From: Teretinema zuelzerae
GTDB taxonomy: Bacteria; Spirochaetota; Spirochaetia; Treponematales; Treponemataceae
DNA length: 64,000 nucleotides
Direction: 5' to 3'
Assembly: GCF_021021555.1 (NCBI RefSeq)
Contig: NZ_JAINWA010000001.1
Coordinates: 1,116,001 to 1,180,000 of the forward strand
The notes under the pieces are model-generated. The model saw only the letters and a list, made by a program, of their open reading frames with translations. It did no database searches and was not told where the DNA came from. Below, piece after piece: positions 1 to 8,231 of the stretch (its first letter is position 1; the number at the start of each line of letters is the position of its first letter). A program made the position numbers and the translations under genes.

Positions 1-578
1 AGCACCTGGAAGCCCGTCAAAATTCCGAAAAAAAGATCGGTCAGAATCTCTATCCTGATAAACCCGTACACCAAATTATAGGCGCCCCAAAGAAGGAAGC
101 AGATGCCGGTCAAGAGTCGGCCCCGTATTTCCTTCTTCGGCGACCGGACGAGAACCAGAAATCCCCCGGCAAAGAAAAGGGCTGAACGGAGTGTGCGGAC
201 GGCTGCTGTAGCCGCCGAAGGATTGAAAAAGAAAAGCGCGACGCCGGAAATCCAGGCAAAAATGATTACAGACAGGGCGAAAAAAAGCTTGATTGAACGC
301 TGATGGCCGGTAAACAGATACACGCCGCACAGCAAAACCAGAAAGCCGCTGAAATGGCAGACTTCTCCCACCAGATAATACGCAATCGGCCGCAAAGGCA
401 GCACGCCGGACCAGAAAACGAATCCGAGCGTGTTCAGGAGAAATGCTATCGCCCAATGCCCCGGACCGGTTTGTTCCTTCTGCACAGCCTTCAAGAACAA
501 CAATCCTATTCCAATGCAGAGAAAAATCGCCGCGAAGCCGAGATGGTTAACCTTTGTCGTACTCACATACATGGGCAT
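1..578 (-). CDS. Partial multi-pass membrane protein (probable 7TM sensor N-terminus)
   Basis: The gene enters from the left edge; only its first ~192 codons are here. The reading frame is open from an ATG at 578 and consists of about six hydrophobic helices separated by short charged loops (for example after QKEQTGPGH, TGHQRS and RSPKKEIRGR). An AAGGA lies about 12 nt upstream of 578; the frame also extends to an ATG at 665, but that start has no ribosome site and would add a polar stretch. The arrangement resembles the membrane half of spirochaetal diguanylate cyclases or sensor proteins, but no enzymatic domain is visible because the C-terminus lies outside. The function is therefore open. 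Confidence 0.65.
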   Translation of the reverse strand, partial: MPMYVSTTKVNHLGFAAIFLCIGIGLLFLKAVQKEQTGPGHWAIAFLLNTLGFVFWSGVLPLRPIAYYLVGEVCHFSGFLVLLCGVYLFTGHQRSIKLFFALSVIIFAWISGVALFFFNPSAATAAVRTLRSALFFAGGFLVLVRSPKKEIRGRLLTGICFLLWGAYNLVYGFIRIEILTDLFFGILTGFQV

Positions 579-745
579 ATCCGCGTTACATCCTTTTAAG
601 CCGATATTTCCGCTGTTTAAACGGTCCGTATTCCAGTATATATCGAAACTGGTTTCCGCCGCCATGAAAAAGTGTCTCAAAGGCAGTATAAATGCTTCGC
701 TTACAGGAACCTGCGTTGTGGGAGTATTCTGCAAAAACGAACAAC

Positions 746-922
746 ATGACGACGCAAACAGTCAATTTTTTGATAGCAATTTTCGGGGTCTCCGTAGCCG
801 GAATTTCGGCGCTCATCTACCGCGACTCGAAAGGAAGAGTCGCAGGCTCGGCTCATTGGATAGCGGCGAACCTCTGCGACTTCGTCGACGCTGCAATCAG
901 AATCAAATTGTGGGAACTATAG
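746..922 (+). CDS. Possible small membrane protein (58 aa)
   Basis: This lies in the otherwise gene-free stretch between the divergent 7TM gene and the outer-membrane protein. The frame begins MTTQTVNFLIAIFG, giving one clear hydrophobic helix (residues ~6-25), then a basic turn and an amphipathic tail ending KLWEL. No convincing Shine-Dalgarno precedes the ATG, so it may be spurious. The rest of 579-1060 holds no other gene; it contains the leader of the downstream porin-like gene, including a short CGGGG/CCCCG hairpin near 1024-1037. Confidence 0.25.
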   Translation: MTTQTVNFLIAIFGVSVAGISALIYRDSKGRVAGSAHWIAANLCDFVDAAIRIKLWEL

Positions 923-1060
923 CGCCAGGGTCGGCAAAGCTAATAACACCCTCTTCTTAAAACAATCTCACCTCCTCCACATACAATCCTCATATTGGAC
1001 TGCTATACCAATGTCAGCACGTGCGGGGAACGCCCCGCGGAAAAAAACTCGGAGGATATT

Positions 1061-1984
1061 ATGAAGAAGACTGCCACTGTCTTTATCGCGGTACTTGCAA
1101 TCGCCGGAGCGCTGAGCGCGCAGGAAGCTCCCAAGGTCGGAGTGGAATTCAGCCAGAGAATGGACTCTGAATTCGTAGACTACGATGTAGCCAAAACCTC
1201 GATGGGAAACGACGCCGTCTATTCCCGCACCGAAATCAAGGCGTCCGCAGAAATCAAACTCGCCGACAACATGAGCCTGACGACCTCGGTTAAAGACCGC
1301 CTCGAAGGCCGCTTCAATCCCAAGTCGGACGCTTCCGGAATGCGCGAACGCAACAGACTCTACCTCAACGCCGACCTCGGCATGAAGGCATCAGACCTCG
1401 CCAACCTCGGATTCGGACTCGAATACCGCCTGGAAAGCGACGTAAAGGGCGGAACAGCCTCTCCCGTCCTCCCCGCCAACCGCATAACCCCGACCTTCAG
1501 CGTCAAGGGAAAAGCGGGAGACGTCTCCTACGGAATCGCCCAGAGCGTCCCCCTCTACCTTGACGCTACCCCGACTGACGACGCCAACGACCTCGTAGTC
1601 GAATTCGACGGCGTCTACTCGGCCGGCTACGGAATGAAGCTCAGCGAAACCGCCAAGCTCTCCTTCGCCTTCAACACCAACCTCATCGTCACCCTCCCCA
1701 AGGAAGACGCGCCCAGCAGCGACAAGGCGACCATCCTCAACTACGGAACGCTCACCGCCACGCTCGGACTCGGAGACTTCTCTCCCTTCCTCGGCGCCTT
1801 CATGAACACCTCCGTCGATAAAGCCGGAGACACCGCCGCCAACATCGTCGGCGCGACCTTCGGAGCCGCCTTCGCCAGCGGAAAAACCTCGCTCTCCTTC
1901 GCCTACAACAAGGGATATAACACCGCCGAAGGCATGGACAACCGCAGCGAAGACACCCTCTCCGTAGCCGTCAAAATCAAGTAA
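1061..1984 (+). CDS. Treponeme-type outer-membrane beta-barrel protein
   Basis: This is a 307-aa exported protein. The start is the ATG at 1061, preceded by GGAGG with 5-6 nt spacing; the frame is open further upstream but without a signal. Residues 1-20 form a signal peptide (MKKTATVFIAVLAIAGALSA, cleavage before QE). The mature part is made of alternating polar/hydrophobic segments with many Gly, Thr and aromatic residues (FGLEYRLES, VSYGIAQSVPLYL, LSFAFNTNLIVTL), as expected for antiparallel strands of a barrel, and it ends in a strand LSVAVKIK. No Pfam family is named with confidence. A strong terminator follows directly, so it is probably monocistronic and highly expressed. Confidence 0.75.
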   Translation: MKKTATVFIAVLAIAGALSAQEAPKVGVEFSQRMDSEFVDYDVAKTSMGNDAVYSRTEIKASAEIKLADNMSLTTSVKDRLEGRFNPKSDASGMRERNRLYLNADLGMKASDLANLGFGLEYRLESDVKGGTASPVLPANRITPTFSVKGKAGDVSYGIAQSVPLYLDATPTDDANDLVVEFDGVYSAGYGMKLSETAKLSFAFNTNLIVTLPKEDAPSSDKATILNYGTLTATLGLGDFSPFLGAFMNTSVDKAGDTAANIVGATFGAAFASGKTSLSFAYNKGYNTAEGMDNRSEDTLSVAVKIK

Positions 1985-2010
1985 ATCTAAAAAAGATTTC
2001 GCGCTTCCCA

Positions 2011-2048
2011 AGCCGTCCGGCCCTCATACGCCGGACGGCTTTTTTTTA
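2011..2048 (+). terminator. Rho-independent terminator of the outer-membrane protein gene
   Basis: A perfect 10-bp stem AGCCGTCCGG/CCGGACGGCT (2011-2020 and 2031-2040) with a 10-nt loop is followed by a run of eight T residues. It lies 26 nt after the stop codon. Confidence 0.92.
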
Positions 2049-2063
2049 TTCTCTTGAAGACAA

Positions 2064-2141
2064 GACTGAGGCAGGAAGCTCCGCGATCGGCGGAAACGAA
2101 AATTTCGGAGCCCCCTCAAGAGAGGGCCCATGCAGGGGCGG
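2064..2141 (+). repeat. Dispersed repeat family A, copy 1
   Basis: The element starts GACTGAGGCAGGAAGC, has a variable core, a conserved CGGAGCCCCC block and ends CATGCAGGGGCGG. The same blocks in the same order and strand recur at 15429, 22655 and 28870. In this copy the second block is followed by CTC...GAG instead of CGCG. Confidence 0.7.
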
Positions 2142-2195
2142 GAACGCATTCGAGTTTTCAATTGCGGAATATGAAGCTTGATTGCGATGCGGCGT

Positions 2196-3407
2196 TTACC
2201 CTCGTTCGGATTCGCCGAAGATCTCCGCGCGGTCCCGGCCGGCCGCCTTCGCGCGGTAGAGCGCCTTGTCAGCCTTTTCGATCAGCTCCTGCAATTCGTC
2301 CAGGCTGTTCGACCGGGGTACGCCGGACGCGATGCCCGCGCTCACGGTATAGGAAAAACCCGGCTTGGAAGGAAAGCGCGACGAGCGGCAATAATCCAGA
2401 AGCCGAAGCGCCGCGTTCAAGGCTTCCCCGGAGTCCGCGCGCGGAAGCAGCAACAGAAATTCCTCCCCGCCGTAGCGGCAGGAAAGATCAAGCGGACGGT
2501 AAATCAATTTCAGCACTGCCGAAAAATCCCGCAGCACCGTATCCCCGAAGTGGTGACCGTGTTCGTCGTTTATCTTTTTAAAGTGGTCGATATCGATGAA
2601 TATCAGGGACGCCTCTGCCTTGTCGCGCGCGCAGTCGCTCAAAACTGTCCGCGCCTCCTCCATGAAAAAACGCCTGTTATGCAGCCCGGTAAGCGGGTCG
2701 CGGAAGGCGAGCTCCTGGATATGGGCGTCGGAGTCCTCCTTCGCGATAAGCACGATGCCGAGCCCGCCGATAAATGAAATCTCGACAAACAGAATGCGTA
2801 TCAAATCGCCGATGAGCGGCGGGGGGAGGAACTTGGGCATCTGCGGAATATTCAACTGGATAACCCCATAGACGCAAAACAGGAAGAGAAGGGTATAGCT
2901 CGCTCCGATGATGATTTTAAGGGGGGACCCGCCCCGCCGCAGCATGAGCACCGGACCCGACAGCAGAACGATGAGGCAGAAAAAAACGCCCAGCATGAAG
3001 AAGTGATCGGTTATCGCCCCGATCCGAACAAAGGAAAATATCAACAGTATAAGCGCGGCGGCAGCGCAGCCGTCCAGGAAAGACCGCTTCTTTTTTGAAG
3101 GCTTGGAGACCAAACACAACAGCGTCCTCGTCTCGAAATACAATCCGCCGAATAACAGAATCCCGCTCGCGAGAAAGCATATCCAATGCGGTTCCGTACC
3201 GGAAAGAATCAGCACAAGCCAGGCAGCCGTCTGCATTCCGCGCGAAAGAGACAGCGTTTTAAAAATCGCCTGATGCCTCTCGCTCCCCTGCTTCGACAAA
3301 TACGAAACAAGCAGCAGCGTAAAGGTGAGCCCCAGCCAGAACAGCATCACCATCACGCTTTGCAGGTCGGTTTTCATTAATCTAATGAAAAACTCGGGAA
3401 TTATCAT
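2196..3407 (-). CDS. Membrane-bound diguanylate cyclase (GGDEF)
   Basis: This 403-aa protein would make the second messenger c-di-GMP from two GTP. Residues 1-215 are mostly hydrophobic, giving six to seven membrane helices, followed by a short linker (ELAFRDPLTGLHNRR) that opens a GGDEF domain of about 165 residues. The catalytic loop is GGEEF, an active variant, preceded by [15 protein letters not shown]. An RxxD inhibitory site (RPLD) lies five residues before GGEEF, so feedback inhibition by c-di-GMP is expected. The N-terminal helices probably sense a membrane or periplasmic signal, which cannot be named. The start used is the ATG at 3407; MKTDLQ ten codons later is an alternative. Confidence 0.9.
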   Translation of the reverse strand: MIIPEFFIRLMKTDLQSVMVMLFWLGLTFTLLLVSYLSKQGSERHQAIFKTLSLSRGMQTAAWLVLILSGTEPHWICFLASGILLFGGLYFETRTLLCLVSKPSKKKRSFLDGCAAAALILLIFSFVRIGAITDHFFMLGVFFCLIVLLSGPVLMLRRGGSPLKIIIGASYTLLFLFCVYGVIQLNIPQMPKFLPPPLIGDLIRILFVEISFIGGLGIVLIAKEDSDAHIQELAFRDPLTGLHNRRFFMEEARTVLSDCARDKAEASLIFIDIDHFKKINDEHGHHFGDTVLRDFSAVLKLIYRPLDLSCRYGGEEFLLLLPRADSGEALNAALRLLDYCRSSRFPSKPGFSYTVSAGIASGVPRSNSLDELQELIEKADKALYRAKAAGRDRAEIFGESERG

Positions 3408-3532
3408 GCCTCAAGTATACGCTATGCCGGATGCGCTCACCAGTTCTGAACGCAAGACTCGTGCATAAAAAAAAGACGCAGTTTTTTTACCCGGCATGCC
3501 TGCGGATTCCGCTTATCCGCGAGAGAACGATG

Positions 3533-4135
3533 TTATGAAAACGAGTTAAAATACGATTGCAACAGCGTAATCAATTCGTCGACCAGAACAGTTTCATCAA
3601 TGGAAGGCTGGTTGAATTTAATGCTATGAATAGAGCCTTTCACCGCAGAGTATATAACGATGCTCGCGGCCTCAAGACGAGATTGGCCCATATTCGGGAT
3701 ACGGCTGCGAACTACTTTCTGAATGTCTCCGATCATTGCTATTTCATACTCGCCGTAAATCCGCTGGACGTCAGGATCGGAGAGGCTTACCATCAGTATG
3801 TTTTTACTGAACCCCGGCGGGAAATCGTGTAAAGCAAAACATCTTTTGACAATGGTTCTCAGCAATAATTCCGTTCCCGGCAGGCTATTTGTCTGTACAG
3901 GAACCGGCTCATCCGGAGAAATATGCGCGTTCAACACATATTCCTTTAGTATCTCGACGAGGATATCTTTTTTATTATCGAAATACGTATAGAAACTGCC
4001 AGTCGAAATTCCCGCCTCCCTGGCAATATCCTTCGAAGTTATCTGATGGTAATCGCTTGTTGATAACAGACTGACAGCAGCATCCACTATTTTTCTTTTT
4101 GTAGTCTGTCGTCGAACATCCTGAGGTATATGCAT
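3533..4135 (-). CDS. TetR-family transcriptional regulator
   Basis: A 200-aa regulator whose first 60 residues form the TetR DNA-binding fold: KIVDAAVSLLS, then ITSKDIAREAGISTGSFYTYFDNKKDIL with the usual G-x-FYxYF recognition helix. The C-terminal 130 residues are a ligand-binding/dimerisation domain of unknown specificity. It is divergent from the membrane-protein gene at 4315, and the shared intergenic region carries two perfect palindromes, one on each side of the plus-strand promoter. It most likely represses that gene and itself, and is released by an unknown small molecule. Confidence 0.9.
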   Translation of the reverse strand: MHIPQDVRRQTTKRKIVDAAVSLLSTSDYHQITSKDIAREAGISTGSFYTYFDNKKDILVEILKEYVLNAHISPDEPVPVQTNSLPGTELLLRTIVKRCFALHDFPPGFSKNILMVSLSDPDVQRIYGEYEIAMIGDIQKVVRSRIPNMGQSRLEAASIVIYSAVKGSIHSIKFNQPSIDETVLVDELITLLQSYFNSFS

Positions 4136-4195
4136 AACCGGTACTTACACTTCCTTCCAATTCCTTTCATCTTATCCTAAAAAAAAGTACTTATT

Positions 4196-4292
4196 CAATA
4201 AATAAATGAACCAAAGTTCATTTATTTATTGACATTAGTGCAAGATATACATACGATATAACTTATTGAACCTTAGTTCAATAAGTTATATC
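4196..4292. promoter_or_regulatory. Promoter flanked by two palindromic TetR-type operators
   Basis: Two perfect inverted repeats share the core TGAAC-N4-GTTCA. Operator 1 has 16-bp arms (4196-4211 and 4216-4231), operator 2 has 17-bp arms (4255-4271 and 4276-4292). The plus-strand promoter TTGACA (4229-4234), 17-bp spacer, TACGAT (4252-4257) sits between them, so operator 1 covers the -35 and operator 2 the -10/start region. The divergent TetR-family gene is the obvious ligand. Confidence 0.85.
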
Positions 4293-4314
4293 GCAATAAA
4301 TCAGGAGAAGGAAA

Positions 4315-4833
4315 ATGAACACGGCATCTCGAACGGAATCGGAAAGAGAAACGTTGATGACTGCAGGAGTATGGATATTCATGACATGGTCGATTACCGC
4401 AATTCATCATTACTACACAGCTGTTCTGTATCAGACAATGTGGCGAGCGGCTTTTGCCGCGTATGCAGCGATACCGATGATTATGTGCATCGGTTATTTG
4501 TTTCTCTATAAGCGTTTCCAAAAAAAGATTTTTTTAGCAGCGTATCTGTGCCTCTCCTTTGTGTTTTTCTTTCTCGTCGTGGGCATATGGGAGGGAGCAT
4601 GGTGCCACACGACAAAACTCGTCCTGCATGCGTTCGGCAAGCGGTTCGCCAACGCGCCTGCTTCATGGAATGTACCGGAGGCCCCAGAGCCGACAGACAT
4701 CTTCTCTGAAACTACAGGAGTATTGAATTTTGTGTTTGCAGGATTTTCCTTCGCGGCGAATGTTCGGTTGATCAAACCGCGAGCAAAAGGACCGCATCGG
4801 GTACAAGCGCTGGTCGGCAGGACGCAGGTTTAA
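4315..4833 (+). CDS. Four-helix membrane protein under TetR-type control
   Basis: A 172-aa protein that I do not recognise. It starts at an ATG preceded by AGGAGAAGG. Four hydrophobic segments can be seen (WIFMTWSITAIHHYY, AAFAAYAAIPMIMCIGYLFL, IFLAAYLCLSFVFFFLVVGI, GVLNFVFAGFSFAANV); between the third and the fourth is a polar loop with CHTT and several His/Trp residues. The C-terminus is basic and probably cytoplasmic. Its promoter is enclosed by two operators of the neighbouring TetR-family regulator, so it is probably an inducible transporter or membrane-stress protein. No homology-based function is claimed. Confidence 0.7.
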   Translation: MNTASRTESERETLMTAGVWIFMTWSITAIHHYYTAVLYQTMWRAAFAAYAAIPMIMCIGYLFLYKRFQKKIFLAAYLCLSFVFFFLVVGIWEGAWCHTTKLVLHAFGKRFANAPASWNVPEAPEPTDIFSETTGVLNFVFAGFSFAANVRLIKPRAKGPHRVQALVGRTQV

Positions 4834-4960
4834 AAAGTTTTCTTGCTCTTCGCTGTTAATTCCGACTTATCTGCTCAAACATCCAATCGCGACCATGTCG
4901 CGCCTTTTCCGCAAGCAGCGGGATAAAACAACTTTTATAAATAAACATTTTCCTTCTTTG

Positions 4961-4991
4961 TTGACTCTCCTCCAGGGGGAGAGCGCAGAAT
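4961..4991 (+). promoter_or_regulatory. MerR-type promoter of the ABC exporter operon
   Basis: TTGACT (4961-4966) and CAGAAT (4986-4991) are separated by 19 bp instead of 17, and the spacer holds the dyad CTCTCC-N7-GGAGAG (4965-4970 and 4978-4983). An overlong spacer with a central dyad is the hallmark of promoters that MerR-family activators untwist. A MerR/BmrR-like gene lies downstream at 6797, and GGAGG precedes the ATG at 5011. Confidence 0.8.
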
Positions 4992-5010
4992 TGTCAAAAG
5001 TGGAGGAATA

Positions 5011-5766
5011 ATGAGAACAAATAGTGCGGAAACGGGTCCGGCCTTGAAGATGGAAAAGGTGAGGAAAACCTACGGGGAAAAGACGGCGCTCGAGGGGCTG
5101 AGTTTGGAAGTCGGGAGGGGCGAAATCTTCGGACTGATCGGAGAGAACGGAGCGGGAAAAACGACGGCGATCGAATGCGCGCTCGGGACGAGGAAGGCCG
5201 ATTCGGGTTCGTCGGCGATCCTCGGAATGGATCCCGTATCGGAGCGCAAGCGCGTGTTTCAGCGGGTGGGCGTCCAGTTTCAGGAAACCAGGTTCCAGGA
5301 CAGGATAACGCTCAGGGAAGCGTGCGAAACCGCGGCGGCGCTCTATCGTCATACGCGCGACTGGAAACCGCTCGTCGATGGATTCGGCCTTGCCGGCAAA
5401 GAGAAACAGACGGTCGGCGCGCTCTCCGGAGGAGAGCGGCAGAAACTCGCCGTGGTGCTTGCCCTCATTCCCGACCCTGAGCTGGTATTTCTCGACGAGC
5501 TCACCACCGGCCTCGATCCTTCGTCGAGGCGGGACGTGTGGGAATTTCTGAAGGACTTGAGGGACAGAGGAACCGCGATCGTGCTCACCTCGCACTTTAT
5601 GGATGAAGTGGAATATCTGTGCGATCGGGTCGCAATATTAAAAAAAGGAGTCGTCGTCAGAGAGGGCCGTCCGTCGGACTTGATGCAAAAAGAAGGTCCG
5701 CACATCGGAAGCCTGGAGGAATTATTCCTTGCGTGCGCCGTTACCGGCAAAGGAGAATCGGCATGA
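5011..5766 (+). CDS. ABC transporter ATP-binding protein (drug-export type)
   Basis: This 251-aa ATPase shows Walker A GENGAGKTT (about residues 50-58), a Q-loop (VGVQFQE), the signature LSGGERQ, Walker B LVFLDELTTGLDP and the switch histidine in LTSHFMDE. The usual proline after DE in Walker B is Leu here, a tolerable change. It belongs to the CcmA/DrrA-like group that pairs with ABC-2 permeases. The stop codon overlaps the permease start by ATGA, so the two are translationally coupled. The operon promoter has a MerR-style spacer, suggesting induction by a toxic compound. The substrate is unknown. Confidence 0.92.
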   Translation: MRTNSAETGPALKMEKVRKTYGEKTALEGLSLEVGRGEIFGLIGENGAGKTTAIECALGTRKADSGSSAILGMDPVSERKRVFQRVGVQFQETRFQDRITLREACETAAALYRHTRDWKPLVDGFGLAGKEKQTVGALSGGERQKLAVVLALIPDPELVFLDELTTGLDPSSRRDVWEFLKDLRDRGTAIVLTSHFMDEVEYLCDRVAILKKGVVVREGRPSDLMQKEGPHIGSLEELFLACAVTGKGESA

Positions 5767-6479
5767 AAGCGTTTTGGGCACTGTTTAGAATGGAAGCGAA
5801 ACTTGCAGTCCGCGGGGGCGACATGGTGATTTTCGGCGTCGCCTTCCCCGTTGGAATCATGATGCTGATCGGATTCATCTCTGAACCCGAAGCGATCAGG
5901 CTCGCCTTCGGCGGAATCGCGGCAGTCGGAATCTGCGCGTCGGGACTCATGGGGCTTCCTCTGACCTTTTCGTCGTACCGGCACGGAAAAATACTCAAAC
6001 GTTTCCGCGTCACGCCGGTAAGCCCGGCGGTTCTGCTCGCGGCGAACGCCCTCGTTCAAACGCTGCTCGGCTGGACGTCCGCGGCGGCGGTGTATCTCAT
6101 CGCGCGCTTCGGCTTCGGAGTGGAAATCGCGGGTTCACCGATGAGATATATAGGAACGTTTCTGTTCGTACAGGCATCGATCTACTCGCTCGGATTTCTC
6201 ATCGCCAGCCTCGTTCCGAACGAAAAAACGGCTAACTGGGTATGCACGCTCGCCTACTTCCCGGCCCTCTTTCTTTCCGGCGCGACCGTTCCCTTCGAAA
6301 TTCTGCCAGCGGGACTCCGGGCTTTCGCGTCCGCTTTCCCCCTCACCCAGGGAATTTTTTTGCTGAAAAACGCGGTGCTCGATTCAGACGCCGCCGCAGA
6401 TCTTTCGCGATTCCTTGCGCTTGCGGCCCTAGCGGTAATATCATACATAGCGTCGGCGGCGAAGTTCCGCTGGGACTAG
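5763..6479 (+). CDS. ABC-2 type permease
   Basis: A 238-aa membrane partner of the preceding ATPase. The start is the ATG at 5763, overlapping the upstream stop. It has a short cytoplasmic N-terminus (MKAFWALFRMEAKLAVRGG) and six hydrophobic segments in the ABC-2 pattern, with the typical motif region KILKRFRVTPVSPAVLLAANALVQ after the second helix and the conserved SGATVPFEILP loop before the last helices. It acts in the cytoplasmic membrane, probably as a homodimer with two ATPase subunits, to expel a drug or lipid. Confidence 0.9.
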   Translation: MKAFWALFRMEAKLAVRGGDMVIFGVAFPVGIMMLIGFISEPEAIRLAFGGIAAVGICASGLMGLPLTFSSYRHGKILKRFRVTPVSPAVLLAANALVQTLLGWTSAAAVYLIARFGFGVEIAGSPMRYIGTFLFVQASIYSLGFLIASLVPNEKTANWVCTLAYFPALFLSGATVPFEILPAGLRAFASAFPLTQGIFLLKNAVLDSDAAADLSRFLALAALAVISYIASAAKFRWD

Positions 6480-6480
6480 C

Positions 6481-6776
6481 GAGGAAGTTTGTACATCCTG
6501 TACAAACTTCCTCTTTGAGTTGGCGCCCGGAGGGCGTCAACTCAGGTTCGCTTTTTTTCGCCGTCCATGGCGAAAGAGAGCACGGTCAATGAATGTTGAT
6601 CGGAGTGGTTGTACATCCTGTACAAACTTCCTCTTTGAGTTGGCGCCCGGGGGGCGTCAACTCAGGTTAGCTTTTTTTCGCCGTCCATGGCGAAAGAGAG
6701 CACGGTCAATGAATGTTGATCGGGGTGGTTGTACATCCTGTACAAACTTCCTCGTTTTTTCGCCGTCCATGGCCAA
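6481..6776. repeat. Tandem 120-bp repeat built of small palindromes
   Basis: There are two full 120-bp copies (about 6489-6608 and 6609-6728), nearly identical, and a truncated third (6729-6776) in which the middle is deleted. Each unit contains three independent hairpins: TTTGTACA-TCC-TGTACAAA, GAGTTGGCGCCC/GGGCGTCAACTC, and TTTCGCC-GTCCAT-GGCGAAA. The block separates the permease gene from the MerR-like gene. It holds no credible reading frame. Confidence 0.9.
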
Positions 6777-6796
6777 TGAACAAATGAAGGAAACGC

Positions 6797-7615
6797 ATGT
6801 ATCGAATAGGACTTTTTTCGAAGATTACGAAGGTTACCGTGAAGGCGCTCCGCTTCTACGAAGAGGAAGGACTGGTCGTGCCGGAATATGTGGATCCTTC
6901 GAACGGATACCGCTACTACACGAGTTCCCAGCTTCCCGTCATGTTTAATATCGCGGCGCTCAGGCAATGCGGATTTTCCATTCCGGAAATCCGCTCGGTG
7001 ATCGAAGGGAAAAACGCCGCGGAAATTTATATCGAGCGCAAAAAGGAACTGGAAGAGCGTTCGAGGGAAACGGAACGGCAGATCGCATCCATCGACCATT
7101 ATCTTAAAACATTGGAAAAGGAGAGGACCATGCCCTATCAAATTTATGTCAAAGAGCTGCCGCAAGCTCTTGTGTACAGCCTGAAGACCGTAGTGTCGTC
7201 CTACGACGAATATTTCAGCCTCATGCCCCGGATGGCCGGCGAACTCGAAAAGATCAATCCATCCCTTGCCTGCGTCGAAGATCCGCCCTACTGCTTCATC
7301 CGCTATCTGGACGGAGAATACCGCGACCGCGACATTTCCATAGAATTCTGCGAAGCAGTTATGGACAAGGGCAACGGAAAACTGCCGGAGGGCTATCGAT
7401 TTCAAACGATTCACCGGGATCCCGAGGCTGCCTGCGTGCTCCACAAAGGCCCCTACTCGACCCTGTCGGCGGCATACTCGGCGGTATTCTCGTGGATCGA
7501 AAGCAACGGCTATATCCCCTCAGACTGTCCCCGCGAATCCTACATCGACGGAATCTGGAACAAGGATTCGGAAGACGAATGGCTCACCGAGCTCCAGGTT
7601 CCTCTTAAACGTTGA
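6797..7615 (+). CDS. MerR-family activator with GyrI-like ligand domain (BmrR-like)
   Basis: A 272-aa regulator. Residues 1-70 are a MerR winged helix (MYRIGLFSKITKVTVKALRFYEEEGL ... RYYTSSQL), followed by a dimerisation coiled coil (about 75-110, KKELEERSRETERQ). Residues ~115-272 form a GyrI/BmrR-type effector-binding domain with YQIYVKELPQALVYSLK and the end ESYIDGIWNKDSEDEWLTELQVPL. In this family lipophilic cations or drugs bind the second domain and switch on multidrug transporter genes. The ABC exporter operon just upstream has a 19-bp-spacer promoter of the right kind, so it is the likely target. The 120-bp palindromic repeats separate the two units. Confidence 0.9.
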   Translation: MYRIGLFSKITKVTVKALRFYEEEGLVVPEYVDPSNGYRYYTSSQLPVMFNIAALRQCGFSIPEIRSVIEGKNAAEIYIERKKELEERSRETERQIASIDHYLKTLEKERTMPYQIYVKELPQALVYSLKTVVSSYDEYFSLMPRMAGELEKINPSLACVEDPPYCFIRYLDGEYRDRDISIEFCEAVMDKGNGKLPEGYRFQTIHRDPEAACVLHKGPYSTLSAAYSAVFSWIESNGYIPSDCPRESYIDGIWNKDSEDEWLTELQVPLKR

Positions 7616-7647
7616 TTATCCGAGCCGGGACAGCGGCAACAGGTGTT

Positions 7648-8151
7648 TCACACTATGCGGGCGAATGCGCTTCCGAGGTTCGCGAGAAACAGGCGATGGA
7701 TCAGTTTCGTACCGAACAGAGGCCTCGCCGCGCATGCCTTTCCATGAACGACAACCTTGAAGCCGAGGTCGAATGCGGCCCGGGCCGTGCTGTCCACGCA
7801 CATGTTGGTCATCGCGCCGGCCAGATGCAGCTCCTCCGCGCCGAGACCGCGCAGAATTTCCAGCAAATCCGTTCCGGCAAACGAATTCGGCGTATGTTTT
7901 ATCAAAACCGTCTCCGATTCGAGAGGCCGAACCGAGTCATGAATTTCCGAACCCCGGGTATCCGGAAGAAAAAAACCGGCATCAGGACTCTCCGAAATAT
8001 GGCGAATATGGATAACAGGCGTTCCCTCATCCCGCCTACGTTTCAGGAGTTTCGCGGCGTTACTGGCCGCGGAGCGCATTCCGGCAAGGGGGAACCGCCC
8101 GTACGGAAAATAGTCGTTCTGGATATCGATTAGAATCAATACTTCTTTCAT
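7648..8151 (-). CDS. Isochorismatase-fold cysteine hydrolase
   Basis: A 167-aa member of the isochorismatase/nicotinamidase superfamily. The catalytic triad is visible as D9 (LILIDIQNDY), K85 (VLIKHTPNSF) and C118 (GAMTNMCVDSTARAAFDLGF), and the cis-peptide Ala-Met-Thr before the cysteine region is kept. Substrates in the family include nicotinamide, isochorismate and N-carbamoyl compounds; none can be chosen from the sequence. It is divergent from a GlxA-type regulator, an arrangement common for this hydrolase/regulator pair, so that regulator probably controls it. Confidence 0.88.
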   Translation of the reverse strand: MKEVLILIDIQNDYFPYGRFPLAGMRSAASNAAKLLKRRRDEGTPVIHIRHISESPDAGFFLPDTRGSEIHDSVRPLESETVLIKHTPNSFAGTDLLEILRGLGAEELHLAGAMTNMCVDSTARAAFDLGFKVVVHGKACAARPLFGTKLIHRLFLANLGSAFARIV

Positions 8152-8185
8152 GGCTTAACTGTACGACCGGAAAACGTTAGCGGCA

Positions 8186-8205
8186 ATATGTCGTAATTGA
8201 CATAT
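8186..8205. promoter_or_regulatory. Inverted repeat between divergent hydrolase and AraC-type genes
   Basis: ATATGTC (8186-8192) and GACATAT (8199-8205) form a perfect 7-bp inverted repeat with a 6-nt centre in the 80-bp divergent promoter region. It is a candidate operator for the adjacent AraC-type protein; binding is inferred from position only. Confidence 0.55.
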
Positions 8206-8231
8206 AGTATGCATTTTGCGACATTAGCCGA

